DNA from: CAITJF01 sp032654645
GTDB taxonomy: Bacteria; Pseudomonadota; Gammaproteobacteria; Burkholderiales; Gallionellaceae
Reading direction: 5' to 3'
Length of the DNA stretch: 64,000 nt
Assembly (NCBI GenBank): GCA_032654645.1
Contig: JAULAW010000005.1
Span: 62,001-126,000, forward strand
The translations under genes and the position numbers were made by a program. Shown here one piece after another: positions 42,214-51,281 of this stretch. Each line of letters opens with the position of its first letter. Position 1 is the stretch's first letter. Under the pieces are notes generated by a model that made no database searches, was not told where the DNA came from, and saw only the letters and a list, made by a program, of their open reading frames with translations.

Positions 42214-42356
42214 TCAGATGGCAAATCCAGCGTCGCCCAGAAGATGCAACAGTTGAACCGAAATACCCGCTTGGTCTTCGACTATCTGCGCATGACAAAT
42301 AATTCAACTCACCGCAGCTTGACTTGATTTCAGAGAGAGAACAAATTTACCGTGCC

Positions 42357-43097
42357 ATGTACACTGTCAGCTCATATTTTAAATGGCTGGATTCGCTTAC
42401 AATCAAGTTCGTTATGTTCGCTGCGCTGATAATCGCATTCACTATTTCCCTTGCATTGGCCGAGGGATTTGACCAGGACAAGGTTGGGGCACCACCTCGC
42501 GGATGGTCGTGTGGCGTAACAGGCAGCGGCTCGCCGGTGTGGTTCGTGGAGGCAGACGCGACGGCGCCAAGTAAACCCAATGTTCTGATCCAGTCCGGCG
42601 GCGGCGCCTTTCCCTGGTGTGTGAAACGTGATGTCGCGCTTGCTGACGGTTTTGTCGAATCCGGGTTCAAGCCCTTGGGCGGACGGGAGGGTCAGGCTGG
42701 GGGGCTGGTCTGGCGCTGGAAGGACAGCGAGAATTACTACGTGGCACGCGCCAATGCTCTCGAGAACAATGTTTCCCTGTACTACATGGAGCGAGGGAAG
42801 CGCCACACGCTCAAGTATACGGACGCCCAAGTGCCCAGCGGACAATGGGGCACGCTGCGCGTCGAATTTAGCGGGAATCGGATACGCATCCTGCTGAACG
42901 GGAAAAGTTACATTGATATCGAAGACACCCATATCAGCGGCGCCGGCAGTGTCGGCGTATGGACAAAGGCCGACAGCGTAACCGCCTTCGACAATTTTTT
43001 GTTTGGCGATCTCAAGGCGGCGCAAGAGGTCAAGGGCACGCCACAGGCAGACCAAGAATCGCCTGCCGTCAAATCTTGGCGCGAGTCCGATATCTGA
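42357..43097 (+). CDS. Exported DUF1080-like (concanavalin/laminin-G fold) protein 1
   Basis: 246 residues. An N-terminal signal (KFVMFAALIIAFTISLALA) is followed by a beta-rich domain with GWSCGVTGSGSPVWFVE, GAFPWCVKRD, VWRWKDSENYYVARANALE and GVWTKADSVTAFDNFLFG. This is the DUF1080/LamG-type jelly roll. A close paralogue is encoded at 48326, on the other side of the arx regulators. Two Cys residues may form a disulfide. The start is uncertain: ATG 42357 or ATG 42414, the latter giving a cleaner signal peptide. It begins 30 bp after the transposon remnant, so its native promoter may have been lost. A role in arsenic sensing is only inference from position. Confidence 0.65.
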   Translation: MYTVSSYFKWLDSLTIKFVMFAALIIAFTISLALAEGFDQDKVGAPPRGWSCGVTGSGSPVWFVEADATAPSKPNVLIQSGGGAFPWCVKRDVALADGFVESGFKPLGGREGQAGGLVWRWKDSENYYVARANALENNVSLYYMERGKRHTLKYTDAQVPSGQWGTLRVEFSGNRIRILLNGKSYIDIEDTHISGAGSVGVWTKADSVTAFDNFLFGDLKAAQEVKGTPQADQESPAVKSWRESDI

Positions 43098-43121
43098 AAA
43101 TATGAAATATGAGCTACCCGC

Positions 43122-44150
43122 ATGAACGATAGACAGCCGCTGCGCCATAGCCGGCATATTCTGTTGCCGGAAATTTGCATTGAGGGGCGGCGGCAACTGC
43201 CCGATACCGGGGTTCCCAACAAACCTGCAACCGGCCCAAACATTGCGCATGCGGCAAATGCCGCAGTTAACCTGGCGGCGCTGCTCCGCATACTGCTCTT
43301 GCTGCTGGCTTTGCCGTTCGCAACGGGTTTGCACGCGACCGAGCAACCGTCCGGGCCGCCGATCCGCATAGGTTTGACCCCGGTATTTCTGGACGATCAA
43401 GCGACATTTATCAATGAATGGCGCGACTACTTGCAACACCATCTGAATCAGCCGGTGATATTCGTTCAACGCGGCACTTATCGCGAGATTGTCGAATTGC
43501 TGAGCAGTGGAAAACTCGATTTCGCCTGGCTGTGCGGCTACCCGTATGTGCGCAACAAAAAGATTTTCCGACTGGTTGCCGTGCCGCTCTATCAAGGGAA
43601 GCCTCTTTACCAGTCCTATCTGATCGTCCCCAGTTCCGATAAGCAGACCCGATCGCTGGATGACCTGCGCGGGAAAAATTTTGCTTTCTCCGATCCTGAC
43701 TCGAATTCAGGCCACCTCTACACCGAATACTTGCTGGCGAAGCAAGGCAGCAATCCAACCTCATTTTTCTCCAAATCATTTTTCACCTGGAGCCATCGCA
43801 AAGTGGTCGAGGCAGTCGCGATCGGCCTGGCACAAGGCGGCGCGGTTGACGGTTATGTGTGGGACACGCTGGTGCTGGCGCATCCTGAACTAACTTCAAA
43901 AACCCGGATTGTGAGCAAATCCCCGCCATTCGGGCACCCTCCCTTTGTGGCAAGCGCCGTCACCCCAAAACAGGACATCGCTGCCCTGCAGCAAGCGCTG
44001 CTTCACATGGCGCAAGATAAAGTTGGCAGCCGCCTGATGAAAAAGCTTAATCTGGATAATTTTGTATACGGCGACGATCACCTTTTTGACGGCATCGAAG
44101 AAATGGCCCGGTTTGTTGCGAACACCAGAAATAGTGCATCTGAAAAATAA
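43122..44150 (+). CDS. arxX: ArxX-like periplasmic binding protein (PhnD/phosphonate family)
   Basis: 342 residues. From about residue 80 it is a PhnD-type periplasmic binding protein (IRIGLTPVFLDDQATFINEW, GKLDFAWLCGYPYV, NFAFSDPDSNSGHLYTEYLL). This is the ligand-sensing partner of arx and aio two-component systems, presumed to bind arsenite or arsenate. A signal-like helix LLRILLLLLALPFATGLHA sits at about 54-73. The first ~33 residues (LRHSRHILLPEICIEG) instead look like the N-terminus of a MoeB/ThiF-type enzyme. No other ATG, GTG or good start lies before the signal-like helix. The stop overlaps the arxS start by one base. Confidence 0.8.
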   Translation: MNDRQPLRHSRHILLPEICIEGRRQLPDTGVPNKPATGPNIAHAANAAVNLAALLRILLLLLALPFATGLHATEQPSGPPIRIGLTPVFLDDQATFINEWRDYLQHHLNQPVIFVQRGTYREIVELLSSGKLDFAWLCGYPYVRNKKIFRLVAVPLYQGKPLYQSYLIVPSSDKQTRSLDDLRGKNFAFSDPDSNSGHLYTEYLLAKQGSNPTSFFSKSFFTWSHRKVVEAVAIGLAQGGAVDGYVWDTLVLAHPELTSKTRIVSKSPPFGHPPFVASAVTPKQDIAALQQALLHMAQDKVGSRLMKKLNLDNFVYGDDHLFDGIEEMARFVANTRNSASEK

Positions 44151-45601
44151 TGCTGCATCTCAAAAACATCAGCCTCAAATACAAGATTCCCTTGCGCGTT
44201 ACCGTGCTGGTAAGCGTGACTGCTTTCGTATTGGCATCAACGCTGGTATATCGCGGCATTGAGGACCTGCGCAACAACATGATTGCCAATGCAGACAGAA
44301 TGGGGCGCGTCATTGCCGATACTGTCGTCCAACCCATGTTGCATGACGACGTATGGCGCTCGCTCGAAATCATCAACGCCCCATTCCGCATACCGGAATA
44401 TCACGCCCCGGATCAGGGAGCGGAGTACATCCTCATTCTCAACGCCGCAAACAAAGTCTATGTCGCCACACAGCCGGAGCGCTTTCCACTATTGAGCGAT
44501 CCGACTGCCATCGAACCACGCTACGCCGAAATACTGAAATCCTTGCCGGATTTGCACAATCCGGTTCCTACAATTATTGAGCCGCACAAATCAGCCAACT
44601 TGTTTTTGCTCATACCGATTCAATCGGATGGGTTACGTATTGGCACCCTGGTCATGAGTTACCCCAAATCGCCATTCATGTCGAGTTTTTACAGTTTGAC
44701 CCAAGGCGCCATCCTGACTACCTTGCTGGTGATCATCGTATTACTGCCATTGGGTATGTATTGGGGGCGCAAGATGGCGGCACCATTGCTGCAGCTTTCT
44801 GACGCCATGCGCAACATAACGCCCGCCCTGCCGGAACCAGGCGAAATCATGCTCGAAGAATCCGATGACGAAATAGGGCAGCTCGGCAAAGCCTTCAAGG
44901 GTATGCTCACCGAACTCAAGGAGAAAGAACAGCTCCAGCAGCAGGTCATCTCATCCAATCGTCTTGCCGCGATTGGCCGGCTGACCGCCGGCATCGCCCA
45001 CGAAATCAACAACCCGCTGGGCGGCATGCTCAACGCCATCAGCACCTACAAAAAACATGGCCTGCAAGATACACTGACCCTGAAAACCCTTTCCATTCTG
45101 GAGCGCGGGCTTATCCAGATCAAGGAAACGGTCGCGGCACTACTGGTGGAAGCCAAACCGAAGGCGCGCCCTTTCGACCAGAATGACGTAGAGGACATCC
45201 GCACTCTGATACAGCCCGACGTGAAGGCCAAACAAATTAATTTCACAGGGGAAATCGACATTGCCGGTATCCGATCATTGCCATCCACCCTGGTTAGGCA
45301 GGTCATCATCAACCTGCTGCTGAACGCCGTCCAGGCAACGCAGGAACACGGCCAGGTTATCTTGGACATCTATAGCGAAAATGGTAACCTCATCATTGAT
45401 GTCGCCAACAGTGGCTCCTACATCCCCAAGGAAAAAGTGGCCTACCTGTTCGAGCCTTTCATTTCGCAGAATGAAACTGGCAGCGGCCTCGGGCTTTGGG
45501 TAATCTATCAGATAGTGCAGCAACTGGGCGGGCATGTCTCGGTGCAAAGCGAACCGGATGAAACCCGGTTTACCGTTCAACTTCCCTTGCAGAAAAATTG
45601 A
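44150..45601 (+). CDS. arxS: ArxS sensor histidine kinase
   Basis: 483 residues. There are membrane helices at about 13-35 and 186-204 with a ~150-residue periplasmic sensor between them, then a HAMP segment (RKMAAPLLQLSDAM) and a dimerisation helix with phosphoacceptor H284 (GIAHEINNPLGGM). The ATPase domain has the N-box INLLLNAVQATQE and G-box GSGLGLWVIYQI. It presumably senses the ArxX ligand state and phosphorylates ArxR. It is coupled to arxX and arxR by overlapping or adjacent codons. Confidence 0.9.
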   Translation: MLHLKNISLKYKIPLRVTVLVSVTAFVLASTLVYRGIEDLRNNMIANADRMGRVIADTVVQPMLHDDVWRSLEIINAPFRIPEYHAPDQGAEYILILNAANKVYVATQPERFPLLSDPTAIEPRYAEILKSLPDLHNPVPTIIEPHKSANLFLLIPIQSDGLRIGTLVMSYPKSPFMSSFYSLTQGAILTTLLVIIVLLPLGMYWGRKMAAPLLQLSDAMRNITPALPEPGEIMLEESDDEIGQLGKAFKGMLTELKEKEQLQQQVISSNRLAAIGRLTAGIAHEINNPLGGMLNAISTYKKHGLQDTLTLKTLSILERGLIQIKETVAALLVEAKPKARPFDQNDVEDIRTLIQPDVKAKQINFTGEIDIAGIRSLPSTLVRQVIINLLLNAVQATQEHGQVILDIYSENGNLIIDVANSGSYIPKEKVAYLFEPFISQNETGSGLGLWVIYQIVQQLGGHVSVQSEPDETRFTVQLPLQKN

Positions 45602-45606
45602 CCATC

Positions 45607-46977
45607 ATGAGTAAACCCGCGCGACCTTTTCTTTGCCTGATAGAAGATGACGAGATCATGGGCGAGTCGCTATGCGACCGGTTCGCGCTGGAAGGTTTGC
45701 GCGTTGAATGGTACCAGACCGGCACCGATGCACTGCAAGCCATCAAGAATAATAACTATTGCATGATCATCAGCGATATCCGCCTGCCCGGCCTCAGCGG
45801 AGAAGAGCTTTTCGAAAAACTGCTCGCGGAAAAACAAACTCTCCCCCCTTTCATCTTCATTACCGGCCACGGCTCGATTGACCGCGCTGTTCGGTTGCTC
45901 AAGCTCGGCGCCGCAGACTATATCAGCAAGCCGTTTGACCTCGACCATCTGGTCGAAAAAATCTGCAAGCTCTGCCCTGCTCCACAGTTTGCGCCACCGG
46001 CAGCGCAGGGCGATCGCATCCTCGGCATTTCCCCCGCCATGCGCAACATCGAAGAAAGCATCCCGCGGCTGGCACGCCTGGCAAACATGATCCTGATTAC
46101 CGGTGAATCCGGTGTCGGCAAAGAATATGTCGCACAGCTCGTTCACAGGCACTCGCGCGAGGGGGCTGGAACCTTGCCGTTCGTGCCGGTCAATTGCGGC
46201 GCAATCACGGAAACCCTGCTCGAATCCGAATTGTTCGGCTATGAAAAAGGCGCCTTTACCGGCGCATCGCGTACCCGCAAGGGCGTCATCGAGCAGGCGC
46301 ATGGCGGCACGCTGTTTCTCGACGAGATCGGAGACATGCCGTTATCCATGCAGGTCAAACTGCTGCGCGCCATCCAGGAGCGCCGCATCGTCCGCGTCGG
46401 CGGCGAAATCCCGATCCCGGTGGATGTGCGCCTGATTTGCGCCACGAACCGCGACTTGAAAAAAATGGTTGAGGAAGGCGCCTTCCGCGAAGATCTGTAC
46501 TACCGCATCCACGTCATACGCTTGCGCATTCCCCCGCTGCGCGAACGCAAGGAAGATATTCTCTGGTTTGCACAACAGTTCCTGCACCAAAGTGCCGAAC
46601 AGTCTGGAAGTGAAAGCCGTTCGATCCCGCCCATTGCGGAACGCGCCCTGCTTGACTACCCGTGGCCGGGCAACCTGCGCGAACTCAAGCACAGTGTCGA
46701 GAGAGCCTGCATCATGTCTTCCCAGGCTACGCTGGAAACAGCCGCGTTTTTTGATGAAACGCCCTTCCAGCAACAGGCTGGAGAAATCACCTGTGAAGAC
46801 AACTTGTCGGCTTACCTCAGAAGCTGCGAACGCAAATTCATCCTGCAGGCACTAGAGCGCAACCAGTGGCATTATGGCCATACCTCCGCCAGCTTGGGCA
46901 TCAGCCGCAAGAACCTCTGGGAAAAAATGAAAAAACTGGACATTCAAGTAGACAAAGATAAGGATATTGAAGAGTAG
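45607..46977 (+). CDS. arxR: ArxR sigma-54-dependent response regulator
   Basis: 456 residues. The receiver domain has phosphoacceptor D57 (MIISDIRLPGLSG). The AAA+ domain has Walker A GESGVGKE (167-174), the sigma-54-contacting GAFTGA loop at 215-220 and Walker B LFLDE (236-240). A C-terminal Fis-type helix-turn-helix (HYGHTSASLGISRKNLWEKMK) is present. It should bind upstream sites and activate sigma-54 promoters. Four such promoters occur in this window, upstream of the Fe-S/NrfD, cytochrome, arxA and porin units. ATG 45607 is chosen; a TTG at 45598 overlapping the arxS stop is possible. Confidence 0.93.
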   Translation: MSKPARPFLCLIEDDEIMGESLCDRFALEGLRVEWYQTGTDALQAIKNNNYCMIISDIRLPGLSGEELFEKLLAEKQTLPPFIFITGHGSIDRAVRLLKLGAADYISKPFDLDHLVEKICKLCPAPQFAPPAAQGDRILGISPAMRNIEESIPRLARLANMILITGESGVGKEYVAQLVHRHSREGAGTLPFVPVNCGAITETLLESELFGYEKGAFTGASRTRKGVIEQAHGGTLFLDEIGDMPLSMQVKLLRAIQERRIVRVGGEIPIPVDVRLICATNRDLKKMVEEGAFREDLYYRIHVIRLRIPPLRERKEDILWFAQQFLHQSAEQSGSESRSIPPIAERALLDYPWPGNLRELKHSVERACIMSSQATLETAAFFDETPFQQQAGEITCEDNLSAYLRSCERKFILQALERNQWHYGHTSASLGISRKNLWEKMKKLDIQVDKDKDIEE

Positions 46978-47205
46978 TTACAGGAGCAGGGCAAAGTGTT
47001 GCCGGGATTTGCCTTGCTTACCGCTAGACTTTACTCGGCCAGATCAATCAATTCGACATAAATTGCAGCTTGCTTAACCAAATCATCAAAGATATTTTTC
47101 TTCTCTTTGTTATGATTCACTCAGGCAACTTGGCAAAACGGATGCCCGATACTCAAAGCATCCTTGAACCTTGTTGGTCTCCTCAACGCAATGCGGCTGC
47201 TTTGA

Positions 47206-48225
47206 TCAGAAATTGCGGCGGAAGCCAAGGGCTATCGAACTGTTGGCAAGGCTACTGGATGTGTCATCCAGAAAACTGTAAGAAGCATTTCCCTTGTTGC
47301 CAATGCGGGTAGCAAACGCATATACCTTGGCCTGCTCGGTGAGGTTGTAGTTGTAGCCCAGCGTAGCTTGGTTAGCACCGCTATCAGGCGTCGTCGACCA
47401 GCCCCCCGTCACACCGTAGTTGATATGAAGCTCGTGCTTGCCGACTGGGTAATTTGCGGCGATCCGGACGTAGTTGCGATAGGCTGTTACTCCTCACAGG
47501 GGAATGGTTGCTGATCCATCGTACAGCCCGGCCAGAATGATACTGTTGACGGTGGTAGCCCCAGCCAGCGTCCACGCCTTACCCACCTTGAGATTCCGGC
47601 TCGCGGCATATCCGCCGGCAATCCACGAGGTTCCAGCCTCGTAAGTCAGCGCGAGCTCGTCTCGACTAGGATTGGAGGCGTTGGCCTTCGCGGAGCCCTT
47701 CGATAGAAATGCGTGCAGCAACTCTACCTTGATGGTGCCTTCTATAGGGGCGCGGTAATAAATGGCTCTCGACAAGCGCCCGCCGACAGCGTCTTCCGCC
47801 AGTAATTTATCGGACGACCTACCGCTGTCGTGGTTGTGCATACTGACTTCGTCGTAAGTCGCATGATAGAGCGGTCCCTCCATCATGCCGGACCTTACGA
47901 TACCAAGCTTGACATCCTGAAGCCCCACCCAGGTATCCCGGCTCTTGACGATCCAGCCGTTGGGATCGTTCCGTAGCCGGGCCTCCACATGGATCATCGC
48001 AGCAACATCACTGCCAATGCTTTTCCCCCCACGCATGCCGAGCCGCGAACCGTTATCAACAAATCTGGTATTGGCCTCGGCATCCTCGATCTTCGCTCGT
48101 TCGAGGGTCAGGTTGAGGCGACCATATACGATAGGGCCGCCGAACACCGGTTCACCGGCGAATGCCTTGGAAATCGGGCTGAGTGCTATTGCAGTGACTA
48201 CCACCAAGGCAAAAGACTTATTCAC
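47206..48225 (-). pseudogene. Gram-negative porin with one in-frame stop
   Basis: From ATG 48225 the frame encodes a signal peptide (to AFA) and a beta-barrel porin (PIVYGRLNLTLERAKIED ...). It is interrupted at TGA 47496-47494 (SATIPL, stop, GVTAYRNYVR), and the same frame continues to a normal porin end, SSIALGFRRNF. Removing the stop gives 339 residues, close to the 355 of the intact porin at 49784. The defect is one nonsense codon. The truncated protein lacks the last strands, including the C-terminal Phe needed for outer-membrane insertion. Confidence 0.82.
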
Positions 48226-48325
48226 GTCATTCCCTGAATTTCCCGTACCGAAAAACGTTGGGGGCGTACAGGAGTTCCGCCGTCGTAGCCAAGGGCTGGG
48301 CGGGTCGCAAGAAAGCTCATCGTAC

Positions 48326-48997
48326 CTACTTCAGTTCGCCAAAGGAGAAATCATCGAAGGCAGTAACGCTGTCTGCTTTCGTCCAGACGCCTACGGCGCC
48401 AGCATCGGTGATGTGCTCATCCTTGTATTCGATATAGCCCTTGCCATCCAGGAGAACTTTGATCTGCTTACCCTGAAAGACCACCCGAAGCTGGTGCCAT
48501 GCGTCGCGGGCAACAGGCGCATCGACGTATTTCAATGTTGTGCGGTTTCCTTTTTTAATGTAATAAAGCGCTACGTTGTTCTCCAATGCATTGGCTCGCA
48601 CGACATAGTAGTTATCTCCATCCTTCCAGCGCCATACGACACCCCCCGCCTGATCTTCTTTCCCGGAAATCGGCTTGAATCTGACTTCCACGAATCCATC
48701 GGCTATCGAAACGCCTTTCTTGATGCACCATGGGAACGCGCCATTGCCAGACTGTTTGAGTACATTCGGTTTGCTCGGGGCTGACGTGTCCGTCTCAATG
48801 GCCCACCTGGAACTGCCTCGCCCCGTAACGCCAGCAACCCAGCCAGCCGGGAGCTTGCCGGGTTGGTTCGTATCGAAACTCGCTGATTCAGCTGGCGGGG
48901 TGAAGTTCGCAATGTAACTTAAATCCTCGTCGGTAGGATCCATGGCCATCGCATTACTGCTCATTACAGCAAGCAGCATCAAACTTACTTTACGCAT
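48326..48997 (-). CDS. Exported DUF1080-like (concanavalin/laminin-G fold) protein 2
   Basis: 223 residues with a signal peptide (to AMA) and the same domain as the protein at 42357: GWVAGVTGRGSSRWAIETD, GAFPWCIKKG, VWRWKDGDNYYVVRANALE, GVWTKADSVTAFDDFSFG. The two are clearly paralogues (most of the core identical). It follows the PepSY gene by 21 bp and precedes the porin pseudogene by 100 bp, apparently one operon. The ligand is unknown. Confidence 0.7.
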   Translation of the reverse strand: MRKVSLMLLAVMSSNAMAMDPTDEDLSYIANFTPPAESASFDTNQPGKLPAGWVAGVTGRGSSRWAIETDTSAPSKPNVLKQSGNGAFPWCIKKGVSIADGFVEVRFKPISGKEDQAGGVVWRWKDGDNYYVVRANALENNVALYYIKKGNRTTLKYVDAPVARDAWHQLRVVFQGKQIKVLLDGKGYIEYKDEHITDAGAVGVWTKADSVTAFDDFSFGELK

Positions 48998-49018
48998 TGA
49001 AACCCTTTTAAATTTTCT

Positions 49019-49606
49019 TCACTTATTTAATGCGAGGGACTTGCCGGTCATCGCGTCATAGACATATTCGGCGACCTTTCCCTTGTCGGCCACGAGCACT
49101 ACAAACACGGGCAGCTTCCTGCGTACTGCCGGTGAAATAGAGAACACAGCCCCTGAGTGTTCCTTTTGCGCTTGCACCGCAACGTCGCTCAAGGAATGTT
49201 TGGCGATCGAAGTCAATGTCAAATGCGCGGATGCGCGCGCCACGTGCGGGATGTCTTTGAAGACTTCAATTTCAGGCGCCCATGACGCCCTCTCCGGACT
49301 GCCGGAGAGTTCTTTCAGGACATTATGTTCCGAATCAACCGTAAGCCCCTTCTCTGCGGTATATACCGAAAGCGACAGATGCTTGTTATCATCGAGTTCA
49401 AACTTTGCCGAAATGGGAACTTCGGTGCCTTTGGTGGACTGCTTCAATCCGTCGGCCAGGGTGAGCTTGCTGTTGGGCAAAGCTTGCAACAGTGCGGCTT
49501 GCTCTGCATCATCGCTTGCAAACGAAACCTGGCTCGCGAGTATGCCTAGCGTGAGCGCCAAGGTGCCAAATACTGAGCGGATAATTACATGGGGGGTATT
49601 TTTCAT
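49019..49606 (-). CDS. Exported PepSY-domain-like protein
   Basis: 195 residues with a signal peptide (cleavage after SFA). The first half reads LTLADGLKQSTKGTEVPISAKFELD, a PepSY-type pattern, and the end has YVYDAMTGKSLAL, typical of PepSY domains. Function unknown. PepSY proteins often act as periplasmic inhibitors or in metal and redox contexts. It is the first gene of the PepSY/DUF1080/porin unit. Confidence 0.65.
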   Translation of the reverse strand: MKNTPHVIIRSVFGTLALTLGILASQVSFASDDAEQAALLQALPNSKLTLADGLKQSTKGTEVPISAKFELDDNKHLSLSVYTAEKGLTVDSEHNVLKELSGSPERASWAPEIEVFKDIPHVARASAHLTLTSIAKHSLSDVAVQAQKEHSGAVFSISPAVRRKLPVFVVLVADKGKVAEYVYDAMTGKSLALNK

Positions 49607-49710
49607 GTCGATATTCCTTTTGGTAAGAGGTAAACGGAATGCTCATAGGCAGCTTGGCGGAATGGCTATAACAAATAACTTGCCCAACGTATATGCCGGG
49701 CTATAACCAG

Positions 49711-49743
49711 CCACTTGGTTGCCGCTTTTTGGCAACCAAGTGG
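49711..49743. terminator. 13-bp stem-loop downstream of the intact porin gene
   Basis: CCACTTGGTTGCC (49711-49723) pairs with GGCAACCAAGTGG (49731-49743) around GCTTTTT. It lies 40 bp after the porin stop (minus strand) and upstream of the PepSY gene. No T-run follows on the minus strand, so it may be a weak or Rho-assisted terminator. Confidence 0.5.
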
Positions 49744-49783
49744 AATGGCTGGGAGTTTCACCAGTGGATGGTTAGTAGTTTCA

Positions 49784-50851
49784 TCAGAAGTTGTAAGTCA
49801 GACCAACTCCAAATCCTTTAGGATCTTCACCGGAGATAGCACCACCACCGGCTTTTCCACCATGGCCCCAGTTGTCCACGGTGTATGTTCCATTTGCATC
49901 ATTGCTGGTTGCCGCATAAACGACATACACGTCCACGTTCTTGGAATAGTTGTAGTCATAACCCAGCGCGAACATGTTGGCGCCCGAATTGGCTGTGCCA
50001 GTCAAATCCCCCGCTTTGGAATACTGTGCCTTGACCGCGCTGTTGCCGCTCACATTAAACTTGCCGCCGATGTTGTAGACATTGCGTTTTTTGGAAGCAG
50101 AGCCAGTCACATCGGTCGTGGTTGAGACATACTGGGCCGTCACCATGCCTTTGCCGAAGTCATAGCTGCCTGCAACAGACGTGTTCTTGTTATCGGTATC
50201 GGTCACACCGCTGGTTGTACCGACTTTGAAATAGGCCAGGTGACCGGTGATGCCCGCGTTGCCATAGTCCAGCTTGACGCCGTTACTGCTCCTGCCAGTA
50301 ACACCTGTGCTATCCAACGAGGAAGCCGGAATAATGGTCAACCCAGCCTTGAAGCCGTTGATATCCGGTGTTTTATATATCAGCACCTGATCCAGACGGC
50401 CACCCACACCGGCACCGGAATTGAAGTTGCCGGCATCGCCCAGTTGGTCGCCAAACAGGTTGGAGTCGTACACCCATTGATTGGCGCCACCCTGGCGGCC
50501 GATAGTGACGGAACCAAAGCCGCTGGACAGGCCGATGTACATGTCACGGGCATTGCTGAAAACTGGCCCAGTACCTCCTGCACCGCCATTGCCGTCTGGA
50601 ACCTGTCCACCGACCGAGTTTACGCCGGATTCAAGCTGGAACATCGCCTTCATGCCACCATCCAAATCTGTTCCTCCCTTCACGCCGAAACGGGAAGAGT
50701 TCGAGTTAAAGGCCTGGTTGTTCTTGTTGGCGGCTATACCAGTTACAGAATCAAGCGACACATGTACGCGGCCATAGACGGTTGCGTCGGCCATTGCAGC
50801 GGCAGGAACCAAAGTGGCGGCCACTGCGAAAGCGATTAGTTTTTTCTTCAT
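49784..50851 (-). CDS. Gram-negative porin (betaproteobacterial general porin)
   Basis: 355 residues with a signal peptide (MKKKLIAFAVAATLVPAAAMA). The mature barrel starts DATVYGRVHVSLD, has the usual GGMKAMFQLESG, and ends GVGLTYNF with the C-terminal Phe required for assembly. It forms trimeric outer-membrane pores for small solutes, possibly including arsenite or arsenate. A sigma-54 promoter lies 62 bp upstream, which is unusual for a porin and links it to the ArxR regulon. ATG 50851 follows AAGGAG. Confidence 0.93.
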   Translation of the reverse strand: MKKKLIAFAVAATLVPAAAMADATVYGRVHVSLDSVTGIAANKNNQAFNSNSSRFGVKGGTDLDGGMKAMFQLESGVNSVGGQVPDGNGGAGGTGPVFSNARDMYIGLSSGFGSVTIGRQGGANQWVYDSNLFGDQLGDAGNFNSGAGVGGRLDQVLIYKTPDINGFKAGLTIIPASSLDSTGVTGRSSNGVKLDYGNAGITGHLAYFKVGTTSGVTDTDNKNTSVAGSYDFGKGMVTAQYVSTTTDVTGSASKKRNVYNIGGKFNVSGNSAVKAQYSKAGDLTGTANSGANMFALGYDYNYSKNVDVYVVYAATSNDANGTYTVDNWGHGGKAGGGAISGEDPKGFGVGLTYNF

Positions 50852-50912
50852 GCTTATGTCTCCTTGGGATTAATAATGAATGTCAAATAGGTTTGCTGCA
50901 ATTAGAAATTCC

Positions 50913-50927
50913 GCAAGTTCTATGCCA
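50913..50927 (-). promoter_or_regulatory. Sigma-54 promoter of the porin gene (TGGCATAGAACTTGC)
   Basis: On the minus strand TGGCA at 50927-50923 and TTGC at 50916-50913 give the GG-N10-GC spacing. It lies 62 bp upstream of the porin ATG. It matches the -24/-12 consensus as well as promoter A does. The bases 50928-51281 otherwise contain no gene. Confidence 0.75.
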
Positions 50928-51083
50928 TTTGGTTAATGCACAATAATCAGCAATTTTATTTAGCTTGGGGTAAAGAAGGGCAGAAGCGAAGAAGCATGTT
51001 ATGAAAGCGCACTTGCCCCCAATTTTTTTGAAGAATTGATTCGCTCGAGGTATTACCGCATGGTGGCAAACAATAAAAAATAA

Positions 51084-51097
51084 TTACGGTTCGGTAA
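51084..51097 (-). promoter_or_regulatory. Possible activator site upstream of the porin promoter
   Basis: The minus strand reads TTACCGAACCGTAA, a TTAC-N6-GTAA dyad. It resembles TTACCAAACAGTTA of the promoter modules and lies ~157-170 bp upstream of the -24 box. It is a single match, hence the low confidence. Confidence 0.35.
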
Positions 51098-51281
51098 TGA
51101 GCCGCCCCTGCAATATTCATTTTTCGCCCAAGCGCGGCAAGCGTAACTTCTCCGGGCTGGCGCATTTATATTCATTGCGCCATCGGGCCAAACCCTCGAA
51201 CACCGGACCCACAGACAGGCAGCAAGAATTGCGCTCAAATGAGAGATGGCCAAGGGTGTGTCACCTTGAGCCGACAGGATG

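Larger units (their letters stand above)
38690..42327 (+). pseudogene. DUF4338 (DruA-like)-ISAs1 transposase, frameshifted and split by IS1634
   Basis: Residues 1-~200 are a DUF4338/DruA-like domain (HHYLGDLAKIGHTLWYV, LIANNSRFLILPEW, LLLETFVDPARFHGTVYRAANW). This is followed by an ISAs1-family transposase (LPDFFDGIPDPRRAEGRRH, IDGKTM, ITADALLTQRKLAAYLV, RGHWTIENRCHYV). The frame is lost at an A-run near 39738, again near 40180, and the gene is split at 40366 by an IS1634-type element. After it the frame resumes at ISDGKSSVAQ and ends in TGA at 42325-42327. The element is inactive. The outer ends of this transposon were not identified. Confidence 0.82.

Noticed and set aside
47206..48225. Recoding of UGA (selenocysteine or readthrough) in the porin
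   Set aside because: No structural element was seen after the codon, and porins do not use selenocysteine. A nonsense mutation is simpler.
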